Source: HRBIN12 sp964447335 (GTDB taxonomy: Bacteria > Actinomycetota > UBA4738 > HRBIN12). From it: a DNA stretch of 64,000 nucleotides. A program made the translations under genes and the position numbers. Each line of letters begins with the position of its first letter. The first letter of the stretch is position 1. The DNA is taken from NCBI GenBank assembly GCA_964447335.1, contig CAYUSA010000006.1:1-64000 (forward strand), in the 5' to 3' direction. Of the stretch, positions 27,663-35,127 are shown piece by piece. The notes under the pieces are model-generated. The model saw only the letters and a program-made list of their open reading frames with translations. It had not been told where the DNA came from and ran no database searches.

Positions 27663-29248
27663 CACCGCACGTCCGCGATCGCGAGGGGCGGCACGTGCAG
27701 GTAGCTGATCGACGGGCTCCGCCCGACCGTGTCGCCGGCCATCTCGAGGGCGTCGCGGAACGTGCTCGCGGCGCGATAGCCCATGCGCTCGACGGTCCGG
27801 CGCCCCCCGCCGACGATGATGACGTCGCCGAGGTAGTCCCGCGCGTGCGCCCCCCAGTACCACATGTAGAAGGGGTGGACACCGTGGTACGCGTGGCTCT
27901 TGCGGTACAGGTGGATGTACCAGGGGTCCGTCGCGTACTGCTGCTCGTACTTGGACTCGATCGTGCTCGGGTCCGTGGTCTCGGCCAGGACCTCCTCGAA
28001 GAAGTCGACGTAGCTCGGGTGGTGGACCTGGTGGAACTCCCACGGGGTCGGGTGGAACATGATGAGCGCCCCGCCCGGCCGCACCACCGGCTTGTTCCGG
28101 TACATGTTGAACAGGTACCCGAGCCCCATGCAGTGCACGAGGATCGGGTTCATGATCGAGTTCACGTTGTACGGGCTAAGGTACGGCACCCCGAGCACCA
28201 GGACGTCGGTCTGGCCGTCGACCTCGACCAGCTGCTGCTCGTGCAGCTTCGCGAGGGTGCGCTCGTGCACCGCCTCGGTCTCACCGGCGTTCACGCCGGT
28301 CACCTTGTAGGGCGCCTGCATCCGCAGCCACACCTGGTGCCGAGCCTTGGCCGGCGACAGGTCGTTCCCCTTCTTGGCCGCGAGGTACGTGGCCTGGTCC
28401 CTCACCGACCACTCCCACTCGCGCTTGTTCATGAAGTCGAACGGCTTCGGGAAGGTCTCGCTGTTCAGCGTCGTCTCGATCGTGAAGATCTTCAGGCCGG
28501 CGTCGCGGAGCACGTGCCCCATCCGGGCGCACGAGTCGTGGATCGCGCTGCGGCCCTCGCGCGGGTCCATGTAGGACTTCGAGTGCAGCATCGTGTGCAC
28601 GTTGTGGTGGTGACGGACGCTCCGATAGCTCGCGAGGCCGACCGGCACCGACTTGTGGCCGCCGTCCATCGCGACGAGGTTGATGTTCACGTAGATGAGG
28701 AGGTCCGACTCCATCGCGCGCTTGTTGAGCTCGACCTCCTCGCCCTTGTCGGTGGTCCCGACGAAGACGAGGTTGTCGGGGTCCTCGGCGTCGTGGTTCT
28801 TCAGGTCCTTCGGGTAGAAGGAGCGGAAGATGCGCTCGCCGACCGCGTGCTTGATCTCGGGGCCGGTCATCCGGCGGTGCAGCGAGTTCGCCATGAAGAG
28901 CTTCACGTCCTCGACGCCGTTGCGCGCCGCGAGCTCGATCACCTCCTCGAGCACGAGCTGGCGCACGTCCGGCGACTGCATCGGCGGCAGCGGCAGCGAG
29001 ACGTCGTCGATCGCGATCGTGAGCTTCATGCCTGGCTTCAGCAGCTCGGCGAGCGGCTCGCTGCCGTGCGGGTTCGCGAGGGCGTGACGGATCGCGCCGC
29101 GGACGTCCCGGAAGCCGGGCAGCGCGTCCGGCGGGTAGATCACCCTCGAGCCGAGCGGGAACTTCTGCAGCCGGAAACCCTCGCCCTGGTGGACGAGGAG
29201 CGGCGGCGTCCGCTCGTCGACGTCGAGCACGAATCCCGGTCGAGCCAT
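27662..29248 (-). CDS. LarA-family (DUF2088) nickel-pincer racemase-like protein
   Basis: The 528-residue protein resembles LarA lactate racemase and its homologs, which use a nickel-pincer nucleotide to racemise or epimerise 2-hydroxy acids. Visible family features are DDVSLPLPP (81-89), ANSLHRRMTGPEIKHAVGE with H124 and H134, and GGHKS (196-200), whose K199 matches the lysine that holds the cofactor. It is about 100 residues longer than LarA, with an extra region rich in H, W and Y (WEFHQVHHPSYVDFFEEVL). No larB, larC or larE is in the window. Its operon with an acyl-CoA reductase and an acyltransferase points to a lipid-linked hydroxy substrate (inference). Confidence 0.8.
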   Translation of the reverse strand: MARPGFVLDVDERTPPLLVHQGEGFRLQKFPLGSRVIYPPDALPGFRDVRGAIRHALANPHGSEPLAELLKPGMKLTIAIDDVSLPLPPMQSPDVRQLVLEEVIELAARNGVEDVKLFMANSLHRRMTGPEIKHAVGERIFRSFYPKDLKNHDAEDPDNLVFVGTTDKGEEVELNKRAMESDLLIYVNINLVAMDGGHKSVPVGLASYRSVRHHHNVHTMLHSKSYMDPREGRSAIHDSCARMGHVLRDAGLKIFTIETTLNSETFPKPFDFMNKREWEWSVRDQATYLAAKKGNDLSPAKARHQVWLRMQAPYKVTGVNAGETEAVHERTLAKLHEQQLVEVDGQTDVLVLGVPYLSPYNVNSIMNPILVHCMGLGYLFNMYRNKPVVRPGGALIMFHPTPWEFHQVHHPSYVDFFEEVLAETTDPSTIESKYEQQYATDPWYIHLYRKSHAYHGVHPFYMWYWGAHARDYLGDVIIVGGGRRTVERMGYRAASTFRDALEMAGDTVGRSPSISYLHVPPLAIADVR

Positions 29249-29260
29249 GTGCGGTCCCCC

Positions 29261-30475
29261 CTAGATGCCCTCGGCCCTCGGGTCGAAGGCCACCTTCAAC
29301 GTGCCGAGCTTGCCCGCGCCGAGCGCGTGGTCGAGCGCCTCGCGCCAGCGGCTGAGCGGATAGGTCGCGCCGACGATCCCGTCGATCGGGTTCTCGAGCG
29401 CGAGGTCGATCGAGACGTCGAACGCGTGCCGGCGCTCGCCGCCGGGAAGCGTCTCCACGCCGCCCGTGTAGGCGCCGACGAGCTCGAGCTCGCGGAACCA
29501 CAGCGGCGTGAGGTCGGGCGACTGCGACGGGATCCCCGAGACCACGATGCGTCCGCCCGCCCTCGTGGTGCGCAGCGCGAGATCGAGCGAGGACCTGGAT
29601 CCGACGCAGTCGATCGCGACGTCCGCCCCGCCCATCAGGAAGCTCGAGCCCATCTCGGGCTTCAGCTTCATCGCGCGCGTCGAGCGCCGCACGGCGTTCG
29701 TCGCCTCGCCCGGCGGGACGACCTCGGTCGCGCCGAACGCCTCGACCCAGCCCCGCTGCTTCGCGTGCTTCGCGACCACCGTGACGCGCCCCACCGGCGT
29801 GAGCTGCTTCAGCGCGAGGAGCGTGAGCACGCCGATCGTGCCGGCGCCGATCACGAGCACCTCGGCGTTCGGCGGCACCTCGGCGCGCAGTGCGCCGTGG
29901 ACCGCGCACGCGAGCGGCTCGACCAGCACGGCCCGACGGTCCGGGAGGTCCTCGGGCACGGCGTGGAGCTGCGAGCGGTGCGCGAGGAGCATCCGGCTCC
30001 ACCCACCGCCCGTGTCCTTGCAGTAGCCGGTCTGCAGGCCGGCGGCGAGGTGCCCGGTCGTCACGCGGTCGCACCGGCCGGTGAGACCGGCGGCGCAGTT
30101 CGGGCAGGGCTCGAGCCCCCGCGCCTCGCACTTCAGCACCGGCTCGAGCACGACGCGCGTTCCCGCCGTCAGGTCGCCGACGTCGTCGAGCAGCTCGCCC
30201 ACGACCTCGTGCCCCGGGACGAACGGCATCGACACGAGCGGCGAGAAGTAGAAGCTGGACCTGCCCGAGATCGTCGCGAGGTCCGAGCCGCAGATCCCCG
30301 AAAGGAGCGGCCGCACGCGCGCCCACCCGGGGCCGGGGAGCTCGGGGTCCTTCTTGTTCACGAGCCGGATCGGCGCGAGCGGTCCCGAGAGCAGCCCCGG
30401 CAGCCGAGCGCCGACCGTGCGCGCCGTGAGGTAGCGCGAGACCGAGCGGAACAGCTCGAGCGCCTGGACGGTCAC
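29261..30475 (-). CDS. Zinc-dependent medium-chain alcohol dehydrogenase
   Basis: The 404-residue protein has catalytic zinc ligands in GICGSD and PGHEVVGE, a four-cysteine structural zinc loop (CEARGLEPCPNCAAGLTGRCD) and the Rossmann motif VIGAGTIGVLTLLAL. It would interconvert an alcohol and aldehyde with NAD(P). As it follows the fatty acyl-CoA reductase fusion (GTGA overlap, GTG start at 30475), it may oxidise or reduce the aldehyde or alcohol made by that enzyme. It is longer than usual at the N-terminus (LELFRSVSRYLTART). Confidence 0.9.
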   Translation of the reverse strand: MTVQALELFRSVSRYLTARTVGARLPGLLSGPLAPIRLVNKKDPELPGPGWARVRPLLSGICGSDLATISGRSSFYFSPLVSMPFVPGHEVVGELLDDVGDLTAGTRVVLEPVLKCEARGLEPCPNCAAGLTGRCDRVTTGHLAAGLQTGYCKDTGGGWSRMLLAHRSQLHAVPEDLPDRRAVLVEPLACAVHGALRAEVPPNAEVLVIGAGTIGVLTLLALKQLTPVGRVTVVAKHAKQRGWVEAFGATEVVPPGEATNAVRRSTRAMKLKPEMGSSFLMGGADVAIDCVGSRSSLDLALRTTRAGGRIVVSGIPSQSPDLTPLWFRELELVGAYTGGVETLPGGERRHAFDVSIDLALENPIDGIVGATYPLSRWREALDHALGAGKLGTLKVAFDPRAEGI

Positions 30476-32769
30476 CGGCGCACCGCCGGCTTCGGGAAGC
30501 GGACGCGAGGCATGCCGCCGGACATCCCCCAGTCCTCGATCGGCCAGCGCCGGCGCTTCGCGACCCGGAGCAGCGCCGCGTCCGGCGAGACGACCACGGG
30601 GTTGCCGACCGCCCTCAGCAGCGCGAGGTCGGAGTGGCTGTCGGCGTACGCGTAGGACTGCTTCAGGTCGGCGCCCTCGAGCTCGGCGTACCGGCGCAGC
30701 CACGCCCCGCGCGCCTCGCCGACGAGCGGCGGCTCGGCCAGGTAGCCGGTGTACAGCCCTTCCTTCACCTCGAGCTTCGCGCCGATGACGACGTCGAACA
30801 GCGGGGCGAGCGGTCGGATGAACGGCTCGGCCGCCGCGGTGATCATCAGGGTGCGATGACCGGCGGCGCGGTGCTCGCGGATCCGCCGGACCGCCGCTGC
30901 CGAGACCTTCTGGAGCATGAACTCGGCGACGACCTCCTCGACGAGGCGGTCGATGCCCTCGACCGAGGCACCCTCGTACCGGCGGAAGAACGTACGGAGG
31001 AACTCGCCGCGGTCGCGACGGTCGGCCATCAGGTAGGAGGGGACGCGCGAGAAGACGCTCGCGAGCTCGGCCGGCCACTGGTCCCACGGCAGGTCGGCCA
31101 TACGCGACCAGACGTAGGACTCGACGACGTTCGAGGGCAGGATCGTGCCCTCCATGTCGAACAGCGCGAGCACGAGCTGCTCGCGCTCGCGGATCCGCAC
31201 CTTCGGCTTCGTCCTTGCGCTGGAAAGAGCTCGCAGGCCCGCGGTGACCGCCGGGGCGTGCACGTCCTTCAGGTAGTACCGCCAGTCGACCTCGGTCACG
31301 TCGAAGGAGAACTTCGTGCGGTCGCCCTTCGTGAGCGAGCCGAACAGCTCGAACGTGCGGTCGTCGGTGTAGGTGACCTCGGCCTCGGTGTAGATGCCGT
31401 ACAGGTCGGCGTACCGGCGGATGAACTCCACGCGGCCGCGGTCTCGGTCGACGCGGCCGATCAGGTCGCGCATGCGCTTGGACTTCGGCAGGTGGCTGAC
31501 GACCTTGTCCGCGACGTCCACGAACCGCTCGGCCTGGCGCAGCCGCCGCTCGACCTTCATGTGGCCGGGGAAGGCCCACTCGGGCACCTTCACGTCGCCG
31601 CGGCCCTGGATCGGGAGCGGGTGCGCCTGGAAGTACTCGCGCACGTACCTGTACAGGCCGATGAACTGCAGCGGGTTCCGGGCACCCGAGCTCACGTGGT
31701 AGTAGGCCGGGCGCTCGGGCTCGGGCGGGGTGGCCGCCACCGCGAGCATGGCGTTCACGACGTGGTCGGCCGGGATGATGTCGATGATCCCCTCGGGGAT
31801 GCCGGGGAACTCGGGGATCGCGCCGCGGCCGTACGCGAGGATGATCGGGTCGGCCATCTTGAAGCCCTCGATCCACCCGGGGAACGGATGGTGGTACGAG
31901 CTCTCGATGATCGAGGGGCGCACGATCGAAAGCGGCGCGCCGTGTTCGGCCGCGAGCTCCTCGATCGCGCGCTCACCCATCGCCTTCGTGAACGTGTAGT
32001 TGTCCGGCCAGCCGAGCGTCTGCGCGCGGGCGCGGCCGTAGTTGACGAGGCGCTTGGTGACCCAGGACTTGCGGCGGTCCTCGGCGTCGGCGGCGACGGT
32101 CTGCGGGCCGGCGCGCGCGTGCTCGCGGCGCGCCTTCTCCAGGAAGCGGTCGAGCATCTCGGGCTTGCGGCTCGCGGCCTCGACGTCCCGGCGCGCCTGG
32201 AGCGCGAGGTCGGCCTCGGTCCGCCAGTCGACGCGGTGGTCGAGCGTCGCCTCGGGGATCACGCCCTTGCGGTTGCCCGCGACGTACGCCGTCGAGACGT
32301 GCAGCAGGTGCGGCCTCGCGCCGCTCGCGAGCACGCTCTGATACAGGTTCACCGCGCCGAGCAGGTTCGTCTGGAACCCCTCGTCGATGGGCGGGTCGAA
32401 GCTCACCGCCGCGGCGCAGTGGAAGACCACGTCGAGGTCCGAGGGCAGGACGAGCGGCTCCCCTCGCGAGAAGTCGCCCTCGACGACCTCGACGCGCTCC
32501 CGCACGAGCTCGAGCAGGCCGTCCCATCCGAGCTTCTCGCGGAGCACGTTGAACGCCGGCCTCGCGAGCATCGCCTCGAGCCGCTCGCGTCCCGAGGACC
32601 CGAGCTGCGGGCGGACCAGGATCACGATGCCGGTGTCGGGGAAGTCGAGCAGCAGGCGCTCGGCCACCGCCTGCCCGAGGAAGCCCGTGAAACCCGTGAT
32701 GAAGGCCCGCTTGCCGGCGAGCGCCTTCACGATCGAGGTCCGCCGGCGCGCGGGGCCCTTCTCTACCAT
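30472..32769 (-). CDS. Fatty acyl-CoA reductase fused to HAD-superfamily domain
   Basis: This 765-residue protein joins an extended SDR/FAR reductase (NAD(P) motif GFTGFLG at 26-32; catalytic YxxxK in NYTFTKAMGE; a FAR C-terminal region with HVSSGARNPLQF) to a HAD-IB domain from about residue 535. The reductase part should reduce acyl-CoA to aldehyde or alcohol. HAD motif I reads DMEGT (D538), with Glu for the usual second Asp, while TAAAEPF and ADSHSDLALL supply the other motifs. The ATG at 32769 sits 7 bases after a -10 box, so the mRNA is probably leaderless. It heads a five-gene operon. Confidence 0.88.
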   Translation of the reverse strand: MVEKGPARRRTSIVKALAGKRAFITGFTGFLGQAVAERLLLDFPDTGIVILVRPQLGSSGRERLEAMLARPAFNVLREKLGWDGLLELVRERVEVVEGDFSRGEPLVLPSDLDVVFHCAAAVSFDPPIDEGFQTNLLGAVNLYQSVLASGARPHLLHVSTAYVAGNRKGVIPEATLDHRVDWRTEADLALQARRDVEAASRKPEMLDRFLEKARREHARAGPQTVAADAEDRRKSWVTKRLVNYGRARAQTLGWPDNYTFTKAMGERAIEELAAEHGAPLSIVRPSIIESSYHHPFPGWIEGFKMADPIILAYGRGAIPEFPGIPEGIIDIIPADHVVNAMLAVAATPPEPERPAYYHVSSGARNPLQFIGLYRYVREYFQAHPLPIQGRGDVKVPEWAFPGHMKVERRLRQAERFVDVADKVVSHLPKSKRMRDLIGRVDRDRGRVEFIRRYADLYGIYTEAEVTYTDDRTFELFGSLTKGDRTKFSFDVTEVDWRYYLKDVHAPAVTAGLRALSSARTKPKVRIREREQLVLALFDMEGTILPSNVVESYVWSRMADLPWDQWPAELASVFSRVPSYLMADRRDRGEFLRTFFRRYEGASVEGIDRLVEEVVAEFMLQKVSAAAVRRIREHRAAGHRTLMITAAAEPFIRPLAPLFDVVIGAKLEVKEGLYTGYLAEPPLVGEARGAWLRRYAELEGADLKQSYAYADSHSDLALLRAVGNPVVVSPDAALLRVAKRRRWPIEDWGMSGGMPRVRFPKPAVRR

Positions 32770-32776
32770 GCGGCAG

Positions 32777-32806
32777 ATTATGCCCTGTCTACCGGTTGGT
32801 AGACAA
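32777..32806 (-). promoter_or_regulatory. Leaderless promoter with overlapping 20-bp TetR-type operator
   Basis: On the minus strand, -35 TTGTCT (32806-32801) and -10 CATAAT (32782-32777) with an 18-bp spacer place the start of transcription at about the ATG at 32769. A perfect palindrome, TGTCTACC-GGTT-GGTAGACA (32786-32805), fills the -35 and spacer. Binding by the operon's own TetR would block RNA polymerase. The same site lies 55 bp before the divergent MFS gene and may control both. Confidence 0.7.
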
Positions 32807-32846
32807 GTCCGACTTCCTGGCGCAACAGCCGTGCCTGCGCGCACCG

Positions 32847-32852
32847 TAGGCT
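32847..32852 (+). promoter_or_regulatory. Candidate -10 box (TAGGCT) of the MFS transporter gene
   Basis: TAGGCT lies eight bases before the ATG at 32861, which would again give a leaderless mRNA. No convincing -35 box is seen at the expected distance. Confidence 0.35.
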
Positions 32853-32860
32853 GTGGTGCG

Positions 32861-34240
32861 ATGAGCGAGGAGGTTGAACGGGCGGCAGCCGAGCCGGCGA
32901 GGTGGCGAGAGGTCTTCGCCGGACGCCGAGGCCGCCTCACCGCCGGCCTCCTGCTGCTCGAGGCGCTCGTCGCCGTCCAGATCCTCATCGTGGCCACGGT
33001 GATGCCCGCCGTGCGCGAGGAGCTCGGCGACCTCCAGCTCTACGGGTGGACCTTCAGCGCCGCGGGGCTCGGCCAGTTCGCGGCGATCCCCATCGCGGGC
33101 CACGCGGTCGACCGCTTCGGGGCCCGGCGGATGCTCGCCGCCGCGCTCGTCGTGTTCTCGGCGGGGCTCGTGCTCGCCGCCCTCACGCCGAGCATGCTCG
33201 TGCTGGTCCTCGCGCGGCTGATCCAGGGGGTCGGGGGCGGGGCCGTGTACGTGGTCTCGCTCGGCACGGTGGCCAAGACCTATCCCGAGCACATCCGGCC
33301 GAGGGTCCTCGCGCTGCTCGCGGCGATGTGGATCCTGCCGGGCCTGCTCGGGCCGCCGCTCGGCGCGCTGCTCGTCGGGACGGTGGGATGGCGGTGGGCC
33401 TTCGCCTCCCCGATCCCCGTGCTCGTCGTCGCGGCCGCGCTCACGTTCCCCGCGCTCGAGGACTCCGTCGGGGATCGCGAGCGCCGGATCGCGATGGGGC
33501 CGCCGCTCGTCCTCGCGATCGGCGCCGGCGTGTTCCTGGCGGGCCTCACGATCGACCCATCGGTGTGGACCATCCCGCTCGTGGTCGCCGGTCTCGCGGT
33601 CGCGCTGCCGCCGCTGCGGCGGATCGTGCCGCCGGGGACGCTCACCGCCAAGCCCGGCCTGCCCGCGGCGGCGGCGGCGGCCTTCCTGCTCTCGATGGCG
33701 TTCGTGGCCGCCGACTCGTTCGTCACGCTGATGCTGCGCTCGGTGAACAACCGCACGCTCGCCGAGGCGGGCCTCGTGCTCACGTTCATGACCGTCGCGT
33801 GGTCGGCCGGGAGCTGGTGGCAGTCGCGAGCGATCCTGCGACGGCGGCCGGGCGACCTCCTCCTGTTCGGCACCGTGGTCGTGATCGTCGGGCTGCTCGC
33901 GGCGGCGACCGCGCTCGTGCACATCCCTCTCGGGGTCTCCTACCTCGGGTGGACGGTCGCCGGATTCGGCATGGGCGTCGCCTTCCCGACCATCCCACTC
34001 GCGGTGATGAGCGTCGCGGCCGAGGGCGAGGAGGCTGGCGAGCTCTCGGCGGTCCTGCTCATGGACACGCTCGGCGTCGCGATCGGCGCAGGCCTCGGCG
34101 GCAGCGCCGTGGCGCTCGCGCGCACGTCGGGAGCGTCGCTGCGCGTCGGCATCGCCGGCGCGTTCTCGATCGGGCTCCTCGCGGCGCTCGTGCTGATGGC
34201 CATCGCACGGAGGCTCCCGGGCGGCCGGCCGCAGGCCTGA
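32861..34240 (+). CDS. Major facilitator superfamily transporter
   Basis: The 459-residue protein has about 12-14 hydrophobic membrane helices, with MFS motif A-like DRFGARRM between helices 2 and 3 and a motif near LARLIQGVGGGAVYVVSLGTVAKTYPEHIRPR typical of the DHA (drug:H+ antiporter) group. It is divergent from the acyl-reductase operon and shares the 91-bp promoter region holding the TetR-type palindrome, so it may export a product or ligand of that pathway. The ATG at 32861 follows a -10-like box directly. Confidence 0.88.
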   Translation: MSEEVERAAAEPARWREVFAGRRGRLTAGLLLLEALVAVQILIVATVMPAVREELGDLQLYGWTFSAAGLGQFAAIPIAGHAVDRFGARRMLAAALVVFSAGLVLAALTPSMLVLVLARLIQGVGGGAVYVVSLGTVAKTYPEHIRPRVLALLAAMWILPGLLGPPLGALLVGTVGWRWAFASPIPVLVVAAALTFPALEDSVGDRERRIAMGPPLVLAIGAGVFLAGLTIDPSVWTIPLVVAGLAVALPPLRRIVPPGTLTAKPGLPAAAAAAFLLSMAFVAADSFVTLMLRSVNNRTLAEAGLVLTFMTVAWSAGSWWQSRAILRRRPGDLLLFGTVVVIVGLLAAATALVHIPLGVSYLGWTVAGFGMGVAFPTIPLAVMSVAAEGEEAGELSAVLLMDTLGVAIGAGLGGSAVALARTSGASLRVGIAGAFSIGLLAALVLMAIARRLPGGRPQA

Positions 34241-34366
34241 TCGGGATCCGGCTCGCGCCGTTCACGCGCGCGACCGGAGGAGACGGCGTTCTCCCTGCGC
34301 ATCCCCGCGGCGGTGCGCGCTCTCCGGAAGTACCTCGATGCGGCGGCCGATAGACTCGGCAGCCTG

Positions 34367-34657
34367 ATGGAGATCTCCGAGCTGCAGGCGACGCTTCGGC
34401 GCACCTACTACCAGCGCGACGCGAAACGCGGACGTGACGCGACCTTCCGGTGGATGACCGAGGAGGTCGGCGAGCTCGCGAAGGCGCTCCGGCGAGACGA
34501 GCACGACGAGCTCGTGCACGAGTTCTCGGACGTGCTCGCGTGGCTCGCGTCGCTCGCGAACCTCACGGGGATCGACCTCGAGGACGCGGCGGCGCGGTAC
34601 GCGAACGGATGCCCGAAGTGCGCGGGCTCGCCCTGCACGTGTGACTTCGCCCGATGA
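34367..34657 (+). CDS. MazG-like nucleotide pyrophosphohydrolase domain protein
   Basis: This 96-residue protein has the MazG core TEEVGELAKALRR and EFSDVLAWLASLAN, giving the EExxE...ExxD metal site, and a C-terminal CPKCAGSPCTC cluster that could bind zinc. Small MazG proteins hydrolyse NTPs or modified nucleotides to monophosphates. The ATG at 34367 is preferred because TAGACT (34351-34356) lies 10 bases upstream as a likely -10 box. The stop overlaps the start of the GNAT gene. Confidence 0.85.
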   Translation: MEISELQATLRRTYYQRDAKRGRDATFRWMTEEVGELAKALRRDEHDELVHEFSDVLAWLASLANLTGIDLEDAAARYANGCPKCAGSPCTCDFAR

Positions 34658-35127
34658 TCCACATCCGGCCGGCGACGGTCGAGGATTGGCCGCCCGTCGC
34701 GAGGCTCCTCGTCGAGCTCGGACGTGACGTGTCGCCCTCGGCGGTGCACAACCCCTCCTTCGAGATCCGGTTCGGCGGACACCTCGCGCTGCGCGAGTCC
34801 CGCACGCTCGTCGCCGATGACGCGGGCAGGCTCGTCGGGTTCCTCGACATGGAGTTCCGCCAGCGTCTCGGTCACCCGCGGCCGCAGGCGTGGGTGAACG
34901 ATCTCGTCGTGACCAAGTCGATGCGGGGACAGGGTGTCGGGAGCGCGCTCCTCGCGCACGCCGAGGCGCTCGCGGCCAAGCGCGGATGTTTCCGGATGTC
35001 GCTCGAGACCGCCGCCTGGCGCGAGCGCACCCACGCCTTCTACGTGAGGGAAGGCTGGACGGACAACGGGACGTGGTTCGTGAAGCTCCTCGACCCGAGC
35101 TGGGGCGCGGCCGGCTACACGGAGTAA
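34654..35127 (+). CDS. GNAT-family N-acetyltransferase
   Basis: The 157-residue protein has GNAT motif A with the acetyl-CoA loop VTKSMRGQGVGSALLAHAE (the R/Q-x-x-G-x-G/A pyrophosphate loop is RGQGVG) and the C-terminal strand HAFYVREGW. The acceptor is unknown. It overlaps the MazG-like gene by 4 bp (ATGA) and so is cotranscribed. Its stop overlaps the end of the facing glycosyltransferase gene by 13 bp. Confidence 0.88.
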   Translation: MIHIRPATVEDWPPVARLLVELGRDVSPSAVHNPSFEIRFGGHLALRESRTLVADDAGRLVGFLDMEFRQRLGHPRPQAWVNDLVVTKSMRGQGVGSALLAHAEALAAKRGCFRMSLETAAWRERTHAFYVREGWTDNGTWFVKLLDPSWGAAGYTE

